A stretch of 64,000 bases of DNA from assembly GCF_900104955.1 (NCBI RefSeq), contig NZ_FNSI01000001.1, positions 5,490,001-5,554,000 on the forward strand, read 5' to 3'. The position numbers and the translations under genes are program-made. Positions 43,843 to 51,704 of this stretch are shown in pieces. How positions within the stretch are numbered: the stretch's first letter is position 1; each line of letters opens with the position of its first letter. This DNA comes from Beijerinckia sp. 28-YEA-48 (lineage in GTDB: Bacteria > Pseudomonadota > Alphaproteobacteria > Rhizobiales > Beijerinckiaceae). Under the pieces are notes generated by a model. That model ran no database searches, was not told where the DNA came from, and worked only from the letters and a program-made list of their open reading frames with translations.

Positions 43843-46221
43843 ATGAGTGCAACGACAGGTGCAACGGGTATCGGAGCCTCCGTCCGCCGCAAGGAGGACC
43901 TGCGTTTCATCACCGGTCGCGGTCAGTATACCGACGACGTCAACCGGCAGGGGCAGAGCTACGCCTTTTTCGTGCGCTCGCCGCACGCGCATGCGAACAT
44001 CCGCAAGGTCGACAGCAAGGCGGCGGCGAAAATGCCGGGCGTCCTCGCCATTCTGACCGGCGACGACATCGCCGCCGACAAGGTCGGCGGTCTGATCTGC
44101 GGTTGGATGATCCATTCCAAGGATGGTTCGCCGATGAAAGCCGGCCTCCATCCGGCCTTGGCCCAGGGCAAGGTGCGCTATGTCGGCGACCATGTTGCCG
44201 TGGTCATCGCCGAGACCCTGGCGGAAGCCCGGGATGCCGCCGAAAAGGTCGAGGTCGATTACGACGTGCTGCCGGCGGTCGTCGATATGGGCGCGGCCAC
44301 CAAGAAAGGCGCGCCTGTCATCCACGACGTCGCCGCCAACAACACGGTCTACAATTGGCATCTCGGCGACAAGGCGGCGACGGATGCTGCCTTCGCCAAG
44401 GCCAAACACGTCACCAAGCTCGATATCGTCAACAACCGGCTCGTGCCCAATCCAATGGAAACGCGCGCCGCCGTGGGCGATTATGAACCGGGCACGGAAT
44501 CCTTCACGCTCTACACGACGAGCCAGAATCCGCATGTGGCGCGGCTCGTTATCTCGGCCTTCATCGGCGTCGCGCCGGAAAACAAGCTGCGGGTCATCGC
44601 GCCGGACGTGGGCGGCGGTTTCGGCTCGAAGATTTTCATCTATGCGGAAGAGGTGGTCTGCGTCTGGGCGGCCAAGAAAGTCGGCCGGCCGGTGAAATGG
44701 ACCTGCGATCGCACCGAGGCCTTCCTCTGCGATGCCCATGGCCGCGATCACGTCACCCATGCGGAACTCGCGATCGACGAGAATGGCCGCATCACTGGCC
44801 TGCGCGTCCACACGCTGGCCAATCTCGGCGCTTATCTCTCGACCTTCTCCTCGTCGGTGCCGACCTATCTCTACGCGCCGCTGCTGTCGGGCCAATACGA
44901 TATTCCGGCGATCTATGCTGAGGTCGACGGCATCTACACCAATACGGCGCCGGTCGATGCCTATCGTGGCGCCGGCCGCCCGGAAGCGACCTTCGTGGTC
45001 GAGCGGCTGGTCGAAGTCGCGGCGCGGGAAACCGGCATCGATCCGGCGAAATTCCGCCAGAAGAATTTCATCACCAAATTTCCGCATCAGACGCCGGTGA
45101 TCATGGCTTATGACGCGGGCAACTACGACGCTTCGTTGCAGAAGGCGTTGGAGATGTCCGACTATAAGAACATCGGCAAGCGCAAGGCAGAGTCCGAACG
45201 CCAAGGCAAGCTGCGCGGCATCGGCATTTCCGCTTATATCGAGGCTTGCGGCATCGCGCCGTCAGCCGCTGTCGGATCGCTCGGCGCTGGTGTGGGCCTC
45301 TGGGAATCAGCCGAGGTGCGCGTCAATCCAATCGGCACCGTTGAAGTCCTCACCGGTTCCCATTCCCATGGCCAGGGCCACGAGACCACTTTCGCGCAAC
45401 TGGTCTCGGATCGGCTCGGCATTCCGATCGATGCGGTGTCGATCGTCCATGGCGATACCGACAAGGTGCAGATGGGCATGGGCACCTATGGCTCGCGCTC
45501 CGGCGCCGTCGGCATGAGCGCCATCGTCAAAGCGCTCGAAAAGATCGAAGCGAAGGCCAAGAAAGTCGCTGGCTTCTGCATGGAAGCTTCCGACAAGGAC
45601 ATCGAGTTCAAGGACGGCAAGTTCACCGTGCGCGGCACCGATAAGTCGATGGATTTCGGCGCCGTCGCCCTGCAAGCCTATATCGCGCATAAATTCAACG
45701 GCCAGGATTTGGAGCCGGGCCTGAAGGAAGGCGCCTTCTGGGATCCGACCAACTTTACCTTCCCGGCCGGCGTACATATCTGCGAGGTCGAGATCGATCC
45801 GGAGACCGGCGTGACCCATATCGAGCGCTGGAGCGCGGTCGATGACTTCGGCAATGTCATCAATCCGATGATCGTCGAGGGGCAGGTGCATGGCGGCATC
45901 GCCCAGGGCATCGGCCAGGCGATGTGCGAGGGCGCGATCTATGATGCCAAGGGGCAGCTCGTCACCGCGAGCTTCATGGATTATTGCATGCCGCGCGCCG
46001 ACGATCTGCCATCCTATCAGGTTGGCATGACGCAGACGCCGTGCCCGTCCAATCCGCTGGGCATCAAGGGCTGTGGCGAGGCGGGCGCGATTGCCGCACC
46101 GCCGGCGCTCATCAACGCCATCACCGATGCGCTCGGTACTGAAAACGTAGCCATGCCGGCGACCCCGCAGGTGGTCTGGCGGCTGGCGCAGAAATCGATT
46201 ACCCGAAAGGCAGCACAATAG
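43843..46221 (+). CDS. coxL: CODH-like molybdenum hydroxylase large subunit, form II
   Basis: The 792-residue Mo-cofactor subunit of a xanthine-oxidase-family enzyme. Molybdopterin-binding segments GGGFGSK and GSHSHGQGHET are present. The active-site loop reads AYRGAGR (near 373-379), the form II signature; true aerobic CO dehydrogenase (form I) has AYRCSFR. CO oxidation is therefore not expected to be the main role. The substrate is probably another small carbonyl, heterocyclic or aromatic compound. Order S-L-M here differs from the classical M-S-L order. Confidence 0.94.
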   Translation: MSATTGATGIGASVRRKEDLRFITGRGQYTDDVNRQGQSYAFFVRSPHAHANIRKVDSKAAAKMPGVLAILTGDDIAADKVGGLICGWMIHSKDGSPMKAGLHPALAQGKVRYVGDHVAVVIAETLAEARDAAEKVEVDYDVLPAVVDMGAATKKGAPVIHDVAANNTVYNWHLGDKAATDAAFAKAKHVTKLDIVNNRLVPNPMETRAAVGDYEPGTESFTLYTTSQNPHVARLVISAFIGVAPENKLRVIAPDVGGGFGSKIFIYAEEVVCVWAAKKVGRPVKWTCDRTEAFLCDAHGRDHVTHAELAIDENGRITGLRVHTLANLGAYLSTFSSSVPTYLYAPLLSGQYDIPAIYAEVDGIYTNTAPVDAYRGAGRPEATFVVERLVEVAARETGIDPAKFRQKNFITKFPHQTPVIMAYDAGNYDASLQKALEMSDYKNIGKRKAESERQGKLRGIGISAYIEACGIAPSAAVGSLGAGVGLWESAEVRVNPIGTVEVLTGSHSHGQGHETTFAQLVSDRLGIPIDAVSIVHGDTDKVQMGMGTYGSRSGAVGMSAIVKALEKIEAKAKKVAGFCMEASDKDIEFKDGKFTVRGTDKSMDFGAVALQAYIAHKFNGQDLEPGLKEGAFWDPTNFTFPAGVHICEVEIDPETGVTHIERWSAVDDFGNVINPMIVEGQVHGGIAQGIGQAMCEGAIYDAKGQLVTASFMDYCMPRADDLPSYQVGMTQTPCPSNPLGIKGCGEAGAIAAPPALINAITDALGTENVAMPATPQVVWRLAQKSITRKAAQ

Positions 46222-46277
46222 GCCGCCCGAAACACGCCATGCCGCAAGGCCGGCCCACCCTTCAAGGGAGATGATCT

Positions 46278-47081
46278 ATGTACGCATTCAACTACAGCCG
46301 GGCTGAAACCGGTCGCAAGGCGGTCAATCTCGTCGCCAAAGCCGATGACGCCAAATTCCTCGCCGGCGGTCAGACCTTGCTGCCGACCATGAAGCAGCGC
46401 CTGGCCTCGCCGGCCGCGCTGATCGACCTGTCGGGCGCCCCCGATCTGAAGGGCATCGAGATGAAGGGCCGCAATCTGGTCATCGGCGCGATGACGCGCC
46501 ACGTCGATGTGGCGACCTCGGAACTGGTCAAGGAAAAGATCCCGGCATTGGCTGATCTCGCCGGCATGATCGGCGATCCGGCGGTGCGCAATCGCGGCAC
46601 CATGGGCGGCTCGGTCGCCAACAACGATCCGGCGGCGGATTATCCTTCGGCCTGCTTGGCGCTGGGCGCGACGATCATCACCAACAAGCGCAAAATTCCG
46701 GCGGATGAATTCTTCACCGGTCTGTTCGAGACGGCGCTGGAAGAGGGCGAGCTGCTCACCAAGATCTCGTTCCCGATCCCCAACAAGGCGGCTTATGAGA
46801 AGTTCCGCAATCCGGCTTCGCGCTACGCCATCGTCGGCGTCTTCGTCGCCAAGAAGGGCAAGGACGTTCGCGTGGCGGTGACGGGCGCGGGCTCGAACGG
46901 CGTGTTCCGCCCGTCCAATTTCGAGGCAGCGCTGACGGCTAAGTTCCATGTGAAGTCGCTGGAAGGCGTGAACGCCACGGCCGAGGGCCTCAATTCCGAC
47001 ATTCATGCGGATGCGACCTATCGCGCCCATCTGATTGGCGTCATGGCGCGGCGCGCCGTCACCAAGGCGAATGCGAAATAA
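46278..47081 (+). CDS. coxM: CODH-like hydroxylase medium FAD subunit
   Basis: A 267-residue FAD-binding subunit. FLAGGQTLLPTMKQRLASP and the RNRGTMGGSVANNDPAADYP segment contact FAD. It passes electrons from the iron-sulfur subunit to the quinone pool. An RBS-like GGGAG precedes ATG 46278. The 127 bp after it contain a hairpin, so the ATPase gene downstream may be transcribed separately or at a lower level. Confidence 0.94.
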   Translation: MYAFNYSRAETGRKAVNLVAKADDAKFLAGGQTLLPTMKQRLASPAALIDLSGAPDLKGIEMKGRNLVIGAMTRHVDVATSELVKEKIPALADLAGMIGDPAVRNRGTMGGSVANNDPAADYPSACLALGATIITNKRKIPADEFFTGLFETALEEGELLTKISFPIPNKAAYEKFRNPASRYAIVGVFVAKKGKDVRVAVTGAGSNGVFRPSNFEAALTAKFHVKSLEGVNATAEGLNSDIHADATYRAHLIGVMARRAVTKANAK

Positions 47082-47126
47082 GGGATGGATCAAGCGCCCG
47101 CCGGGCGTTAGATTACAGCACGTGTG

Positions 47127-47149
47127 ATGGCCGGGCCTGTCCCGGCCAT
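47127..47149 (+). terminator. Hairpin after coxM
   Basis: ATGGCCGGG and CCCGGCCAT form a 9-bp perfect stem with loop CCTGT, 45 bp after the coxM stop and 60 bp before the ATPase start. The following TTGGCATTTTCC gives a short T run. A partial terminator or attenuator is possible. Confidence 0.55.
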
Positions 47150-47208
47150 TGGCATTTTCCGAAAGCCCATTGTCTCGCCGTGTCTTGCGGCGCTTCCGTC
47201 AGAACACC

Positions 47209-48147
47209 ATGGCCAAATCAGCGAAAACTCCCACGCGCGACCCGCGCCAGCTTCCCACCTCCATCGACGACACGCTCGCGCTCCTCACCGAGGCTGATTA
47301 TGTGGCCGACCGGTCGCTGGCGACGGTGCTGTTTCTGTCGTTGAAAATGGGGCGGCCGCTGTTTCTGGAAGGCGAGGCCGGCGTCGGCAAGACCGAGATC
47401 GCCAAAGTGCTGGCGTCATCGCTCGGCCGGCGGTTGATCCGCTTGCAGTGCTATGAAGGGCTCGACATTTCCTCGGCGGTCTATGAGTGGAATTACGCGG
47501 CGCAGATGATGGCGATCCGCTTGGCGGAGGCCGCTGGGGAGACCGACCGGACGCGGCTCGAGAGCGATGTGTTTTCCGAGCGCTATCTGGTCAAGCGGCC
47601 GCTGTTGCAGGCGCTGGAACCCACGCCAGAGGGGCCGCCGGTGTTGCTCATCGACGAACTCGACCGCACCGATGAAGCCTTCGAGGCTTTCCTTCTGGAA
47701 GTGCTGTCGGACTTTCAGATCACCATTCCCGAGCTCGGCACGGTGAAGGCGGAAGCGCCGCCGATCGTCATCATCACCTCCAACCGCACGCGCGAAATCC
47801 ATGACGCGCTGAAGCGGCGCTGCCTGTATCACTGGGTCGGTTATCCCGATGCGGAGCGCGAGCTGAAAATCGTGCGCTCGAAAGTGCCGCATGCGCCAGC
47901 GAAACTGACCAAGGAAATCGTCGGCTTCGTGCAGCATCTGCGCAAGCAAGACCTGTTCAAACAGCCGGGCGTCGCCGAGACCCTCGACTGGGCGAGCGCT
48001 TTGTCGGAACTCGACACGATGGCGCTCGACCCGAAGGTGGTGACCGATACCCTGGGCGTGCTGCTGAAATACCAGGACGATATCGAGAAAATGGGCAGCC
48101 AAACCGAGCAGCTTCTGTCCGATATGCGCACGGAAATGCGTGTTTAG
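47209..48147 (+). CDS. coxD: MoxR-type AAA ATPase (CoxD-like)
   Basis: A 312-residue AAA+ ATPase. Walker A GEAGVGKTE near residue 55, Walker B LLIDELDR near 146, sensor 1 ITSNRTREIHDALKRRC. CoxD-type proteins help to mature the copper/molybdenum active site of CODH-like enzymes, together with a von Willebrand-domain protein CoxE. No coxE gene follows here. I chose ATG 47209; an in-frame start at 47149 adds 20 Arg-rich residues. Confidence 0.9.
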   Translation: MAKSAKTPTRDPRQLPTSIDDTLALLTEADYVADRSLATVLFLSLKMGRPLFLEGEAGVGKTEIAKVLASSLGRRLIRLQCYEGLDISSAVYEWNYAAQMMAIRLAEAAGETDRTRLESDVFSERYLVKRPLLQALEPTPEGPPVLLIDELDRTDEAFEAFLLEVLSDFQITIPELGTVKAEAPPIVIITSNRTREIHDALKRRCLYHWVGYPDAERELKIVRSKVPHAPAKLTKEIVGFVQHLRKQDLFKQPGVAETLDWASALSELDTMALDPKVVTDTLGVLLKYQDDIEKMGSQTEQLLSDMRTEMRV

Positions 48148-48303
48148 GCGCGCTTTTCACAGTCATGCTTAAGCACGCGCGGGCTTGCCGAGCGGCGCAA
48201 CCTTGTGGACATGGGGCAGCCGGCGCCGAACTTTGGTCGGTTGGGCGCCATTTCCGCTTGCCAGGAGCGCTTCCGGCTTCCTAAAACCTTGGCGGAGAAC
48301 CAA

Positions 48304-49059
48304 ATGCCCGTAGCGCCAAAAACCATCACCGCCGCCATTCTCGTCATCGGCGACGAAATCCTGTCCGGTCGGACCAAGGATGCCAATATCGGCTATATCG
48401 CCGATTACATGACCCTCATCGGTGTCGACCTGAAGGAAGTTCGGGTCGTGCCGGACGAAGAGGATGAGATCGTCGCCGCGGTCAACGCCCTGCGCAAGCG
48501 GTATACCTATCTCTTCACCACCGGCGGGATCGGCCCGACCCATGATGACATCACGGCCGACAGTGTCGCCAAGGCCTTCGGTGTGCCGATTGATGTCGAT
48601 CCGCGCGCCGTCGACTTGCTGCTGACGCGGCTGAAGCGCGAAGATCTCAACGAGGCGCGTCTGCGCATGTGCCGTGTTCCTCAAGGGGCCGAATTGATCG
48701 TCAATGCGGTCTCCGCCGCGCCTGGCTTCCGCGTCGACAATGTATTTGTGATGGCGGGCGTGCCGCGCATCATGCAGGCGATGCTCGATGTCGTCGGGCC
48801 GACCTTGCAGACCGGTGCGAAAATGCTGTCGGAGACGCTGGAAGCTGGCCTGCCCGAAGGCGCTTATGGCGCGGCGTTGGGCGAGATCCAGAAGCTGTTT
48901 CCGCAGACCTCCATCGGCTCCTATCCGCATTTCAATACGTCGGGTGGCGGCTTCAGCAACCAGATTGTCGTGCGCAGCAAGGATCCGGCGATTTTGGCCG
49001 AAGCGGTTGCCGCCGTGCGGGTGATGATTGAACAATTGATCGCCGCGCGCGGCGTTTAG
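48304..49059 (+). CDS. CinA-type molybdopterin-binding domain protein
   Basis: A 251-residue protein with the MoCF-biosynthesis/CinA N-terminal domain: [18 protein letters not shown], then [18 protein letters not shown]. The C-terminal half is the KH-like extension of CinA, but the nicotinamide-nucleotide deamidase domain is absent. It may act in Mo-cofactor handling, which would fit the hydroxylase cluster, or be an unrelated stand-alone CinA-N protein. GGAG precedes ATG 48304. The phosphoribosyltransferase gene follows closely. Confidence 0.85.
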   Translation: MPVAPKTITAAILVIGDEILSGRTKDANIGYIADYMTLIGVDLKEVRVVPDEEDEIVAAVNALRKRYTYLFTTGGIGPTHDDITADSVAKAFGVPIDVDPRAVDLLLTRLKREDLNEARLRMCRVPQGAELIVNAVSAAPGFRVDNVFVMAGVPRIMQAMLDVVGPTLQTGAKMLSETLEAGLPEGAYGAALGEIQKLFPQTSIGSYPHFNTSGGGFSNQIVVRSKDPAILAEAVAAVRVMIEQLIAARGV

Positions 49060-49072
49060 ACGGATAGTGACG

Positions 49073-49564
49073 ATGAGCGAACAAAGAGCCTTTCCTGTTT
49101 CCTGGGATCAATTTCATCGCGACGCGCGGGCCCTCGCGTGGCGGCTGAACGATGCTGGCCCCTTCGACGCGATCGTCTGCGTCACCCGTGGTGGGTTGGT
49201 GCCAGCAGCCATCGTGGCGCGCGAATTGAACATCCGCTTGATCGAGACGGTTTGCATCGCGAGCTATTCGCAAGAGAACAAGCAGGGCTCGCTGCAGGTG
49301 ATCAAGTCGATCGCCAAGGACGTTGTCGGTGATGGCGAAGGCAAAGGCGTGCTGGTGGTCGACGATCTGGTCGACACCGGCGCCACCGCCAAACTGGTGC
49401 GCGACATGCTGCCGAAGGCGCATTTTGCCACCGTCTATGCCAAGCCGTTGGGCCGGCCGGTGATCGATACCTTCATCACCGAAGTATCGCAGGACACCTG
49501 GATCTTCTTCCCCTGGGACACGGGCCTGGCCTTCCAGCCGCCGATCAACAAGGTCGGAGCTTAG
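49073..49564 (+). CDS. gpt: Xanthine phosphoribosyltransferase
   Basis: A 163-residue purine salvage enzyme joining PRPP to xanthine/guanine. The PRPP loop [14 protein letters not shown] lies near residues 93-106, and [18 protein letters not shown] is the N-terminal PPi loop. The WIFFPWD segment is typical of Gpt. ATG 49073 or GTG 49067 may be used. It overlaps no other gene but is 13 bp after the CinA-type gene. Confidence 0.95.
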   Translation: MSEQRAFPVSWDQFHRDARALAWRLNDAGPFDAIVCVTRGGLVPAAIVARELNIRLIETVCIASYSQENKQGSLQVIKSIAKDVVGDGEGKGVLVVDDLVDTGATAKLVRDMLPKAHFATVYAKPLGRPVIDTFITEVSQDTWIFFPWDTGLAFQPPINKVGA

Positions 49565-49568
49565 ATTT

Positions 49569-49702
49569 CCGTCATTGCGAAGAGCATAGCGACGAAGCAA
49601 TCTAAGGGCATGTGGTAGAACATCAAGAAATGCCTGTGGTGCAGTCCTTTTCGTCTATGGCTCCAGCCTTTGACGCCTGGATTGCTTCGCTGGCAATGAC
49701 GG
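49569..49702. repeat. Inverted pair of CATTGC...GAAGCAATC repeats
   Basis: Two copies of a short repeat lie in opposite directions. The first, 49569-49605, begins CCGTCATTGCGA and contains CGAAGCAATC. The second, 49676-49702, holds GATTGCTTCG and ends TGGCAATGACGG. The type is common in many proteobacterial genomes. The pair would form a long hairpin between two convergent genes; no gene fits in it. Confidence 0.7.
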
Positions 49703-49724
49703 TGGGTCCCGTCATGCCGCCACG

Positions 49725-50702
49725 TCATTCAAGCTTGATATTGGCGGCTTTGACGATCGCCCCGTATTTCTCGATCTCGCTGGCCAGAAAACTTTTGAAC
49801 GCAGCCGGTGTATCGCCACTCACCGCTTGAACGCTGAGGTCGGCGAGGCGTGCGCGCATCGCTGGATCGGCCAGCAGGCTGTTGGTTTCGCGGTTGAGGC
49901 GCTCGACGATGGCGGGATCGGTTCGCGCTGGCGCGAACAGGCCGAACCAGGTTGAAACATCGACCTTCTTCAAGTCGGGATCATCGGCCATGGGCTTCAG
50001 CTCCGGCGCCAGCGGCGACACGTCCTTGCTGGCGATGCCGAACGCCTTGATCTGGCCCGAGCGCAGGGGCGGCAGCGCCGTGACCAATGTCAGGACGGCG
50101 AGATCGATATGGCCGGCGGCCAGATCGGTGATGACCTGGCTTCCGACCCGATAGGGCAGGTGCGTCATCGGCGCCTTGCCTTCAAGGCTGATCAACTCGC
50201 CGGCCAGATGCAGCGAGGAACCGACGCCCGAGGTGGCAAAACTGTATTTGCTCGGATTGGCCCGCAGCAGTTTCAGGAGCTCGTCGGTGGTGGAAGCGGG
50301 AAAATCCTTGCGCGCCAGGACGGCGATGGGTGAGGTGCCGATGAGAGCGATCGGCTGGAAATCGTTCAATCCGTCATATTGTACGACGTTTGGCTGGATC
50401 AGTTTGGCGATCGCCATCGTGCTCTCGACGCCGATGAGGATCGTATAGCCGTCCGGCTCGGCACGCGCCGCGCGCTGGGTGCCGATGAGGCCGCCGGCGC
50501 CTGAGACATTCTCGATCAAGATGGTCTGGCCGAGCTTTTCGCTGAGCTTTTGGCCAATGAGGCGGCCGACGACATCAGCGCTGCCGCCGGCGCCAAAGGG
50601 CACGATCATGGTGATCGGCCGGGTCGGCCAGGTTTGGGCCGAGGCGGGCTGGAAGGCGGCTACGGCGAGGCACAGGAAGGCGAGAAAAGGCTTGATCGGC
50701 AC
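49725..50702 (-). CDS. Orphan Bug/TctC-family substrate-binding protein
   Basis: A 325-residue periplasmic receptor: a signal peptide (FLAFLCLAVAAFQPASAQ), then ITMIVPFGAGGSADVVGRLIGQKL, IENVSGAGGLIGTQRAARA and THLPYRVGSQVITDLAAGHID. GTG 50702 is the likely start, with GAGGAACGACC just before it. The longer frame to 50888 reads through a tandem repeat and has no ribosome site. No TctAB partner. It is the last gene before the split tRNA and integrative element. Confidence 0.92.
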   Translation of the reverse strand: MPIKPFLAFLCLAVAAFQPASAQTWPTRPITMIVPFGAGGSADVVGRLIGQKLSEKLGQTILIENVSGAGGLIGTQRAARAEPDGYTILIGVESTMAIAKLIQPNVVQYDGLNDFQPIALIGTSPIAVLARKDFPASTTDELLKLLRANPSKYSFATSGVGSSLHLAGELISLEGKAPMTHLPYRVGSQVITDLAAGHIDLAVLTLVTALPPLRSGQIKAFGIASKDVSPLAPELKPMADDPDLKKVDVSTWFGLFAPARTDPAIVERLNRETNSLLADPAMRARLADLSVQAVSGDTPAAFKSFLASEIEKYGAIVKAANIKLE

Positions 50703-50815
50703 GGTCGTTCCTCGCAGTCCGCCCGCGCGCAACGACGCGCGGCAACGGCTGACGGAGGGAAAAGCTAGCAGCGCGGTTCTGGGGACACAACCGGAGCCGC
50801 CGTGTCCTCGCCGCC

Positions 50816-50885
50816 TTGCTTTCGCAGTCTTGCTCTCCCAGTCCTGCTCTCCCAGTCTTGCCTTCGCAGTCTTGCCCTGCCGTGC
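50816..50885. repeat. 14-bp tandem repeat, five units
   Basis: Units of TTGCTYTCSCAGTC type start at 50816, 50830, 50844, 50858 and 50872, the last one diverged. They end 24 bp before the tRNA-Leu 5' half. Likely slippage DNA; an effect on the tRNA promoter is possible. Confidence 0.85.
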
Positions 50886-50909
50886 CATCGGCGATAAGCG
50901 TTGCGGCGC

Positions 50910-50948
50910 GCGGACGTGGCGAAATTGGTAGACGCAAGGGACTTAAAA
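50910..50948 (+). pseudogene. 5' half of the host tRNA-Leu(UAA), cut in the anticodon loop
   Basis: Acceptor strand GCGGACG, D-arm with GGTAGACGC, anticodon stem AGGGA and complete loop CTTAAAA (anticodon TAA) are present. The expected partner stem TCCCT is not: the sequence continues CCATTTT. The matching 3' half, with TCCCT, variable arm, T-arm and CGTCCGC-ACCA, is at 59987-60039. Joined, the two give a perfect tRNA-Leu(UAA). The gene was therefore split by insertion of the 9.05-kb element and cannot make a tRNA by itself. Confidence 0.92.
50942..50948. other. attL core (anticodon loop CTTAAAA)
   Basis: The 7-nt CTTAAAA is shared by the left and right junctions (59987-59993). To its left is the host anticodon stem AGGGA; to its right is element DNA starting CCATTTT. 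The exact crossover point within the 7 bp cannot be told. Confidence 0.85.
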
Positions 50949-51023
50949 CCATTTTGCGTGACAAGTCCGCGGAGCAAGAAGTGCTTGTTATTTGTGGTGC
51001 TTAGTGGAGTTCGAAGTGGAGAG

Positions 51024-51083
51024 GTGAAGATAGCTAGGTGCAGCATAGGTGCAGAGAGCTATCGCTAGAATCGACAATAGAAT
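51024..51083. repeat. 60-bp direct repeat, left copy, with two integrase-type sites
   Basis: The sequence before the intron-tRNA recurs exactly 9,100 bp away at 60124-60183 with few changes. It holds TAGGTGCAG at 51035-51043 and 51046-51054, 11 bp (one helix turn) apart. The same pair occurs near the right end at 59836-59855. Candidate arm-binding sites of the integrase. Confidence 0.75.
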
Positions 51084-51384
51084 GCGGACGTGGCGAAATC
51101 GGTAGACGCAGCAGACTTTTAATTGGAGTGCCCGCAGGGAAATCTGCGGAGTAGAACCGCTCAAAGTCGGGGAACGCTAACGGGCGAATGCCTCAAGCCA
51201 ATCCCGAGCCAAGCCCTCTCCTGAGGGAAGGTGTAGAGACTGGACGGGCGGCGCCTAAAGCCTTCGGGCCATGGCGAAGGGACAGTCCAGACCACGAACG
51301 TCATCAGACGGCGGTGAAAGCCGAAGTGGTAAGAAAATCTGCTTCTCTATGAGAGTACGGGTTCGAGTCCCGTCGTCCGCACCA
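51084..51384 (+). tRNA. tRNA-Leu(UAA) interrupted by a group I intron
   Basis: 5' exon 51084-51118: acceptor GCGGACG, D-arm GCG..CGC, anticodon stem GCAGA, then C-U-U of the loop. 3' exon 51334-51384: AAAA, stem TCTGC, long variable arm (TCTC-TAT-GAGA), T-arm ACGGG-TTCGAGT-CCCGT, acceptor CGTCCGC and ACCA with CCA encoded. The spliced RNA is an 86-nt class II tRNA with loop CUUAAAA, anticodon UAA, all stems paired. The intron lies between U34 and A35. Exons differ from the split host tRNA in anticodon stem (GCAGA against AGGGA), variable arm and T-stem, so it was brought in by the element rather than copied from the host gene. Confidence 0.93.
51119..51333 (+). ncRNA. Group I intron, trnL(UAA) type
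   Basis: The 215-nt intron ends in G, as group I introns do. The 5' exon end ACUU can pair with GAGU at 51124-51127, giving the required U-G pair at the splice site (P1). CCGCAG/CTGCGG forms P2. AATCCCGAGCCAAGCC is close to the conserved AATCCTGAGCCAA of cyanobacterial and plastid trnL introns. GGTGTAGAGACTGGACGG and GGGACAGTCCAGACC are the P7 strands. The same insertion site and core sequence indicate common ancestry with the cyanobacterial tRNA-Leu(UAA) intron (subgroup IC3). No endonuclease frame is present, so it should not be self-homing. Confidence 0.9.
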
Positions 51385-51704
51385 CTTTTCACTGGCTTAA
51401 ATTTTAGATGACCGCGGGGCTGGAGCTAAGCGACTACCAACACTCTTGCGTTCGTTCATGGTGGCCGAGGCGTGTGGATTTTTCGTGGAAGGCAGTCACC
51501 GAAGTTTCGGCCATAGAGCCTGTCTTTTGCTTTTCCCCCAAAGGTGGTGGGCAAGCGTCGGTTTCATCAGTATCTGTGCGTTGATAGCGACGGCGCTGTC
51601 AGCATCTAGCACTACATCATGTCGTCGCAGCTAGACGTTGATGCTTGGCATTGCCCAGAAAGAGGCGGCGAAAGTCGTGCTCGCCGCCTCCAACTGGTCG
51701 GCGG
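51385..51704. other. Intergenic region inside the element, no gene
   Basis: About 320 bp between the intron-bearing tRNA and the sulfatase gene. The only frame of note, 51446-51634 on the plus strand, is Cys/Ser-rich with no ribosome site and is probably chance. Base composition is less GC-rich than the neighbouring chromosome. Near 51684 a CGCCGCCTCC/GGCGGCG-type hairpin could end the sulfatase transcript. Confidence 0.5.

Noticed and set aside
43816..45204. 462-codon minus-strand frame over coxL
   Set aside because: Antisense shadow of the clearly real coxL gene, without start signals.
43843..46221. True aerobic CO dehydrogenase (form I)
   Set aside because: The active-site loop is AYRGAGR, not AYRCSFR, so form II is assigned.
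49569..49702. Possible attachment site or IS remnant
   Set aside because: The inverted repeats are of a type widespread between genes, and no transposase or target duplication is visible.
51119..51333. Homing endonuclease in the intron
   Set aside because: The intron is 215 nt and has no open frame of useful length; mobility must come from the island.
51446..51634. Small gene after the intron-bearing tRNA
   Set aside because: No ribosome site, unusual Cys/Ser/Phe composition, no partner; left as non-coding.
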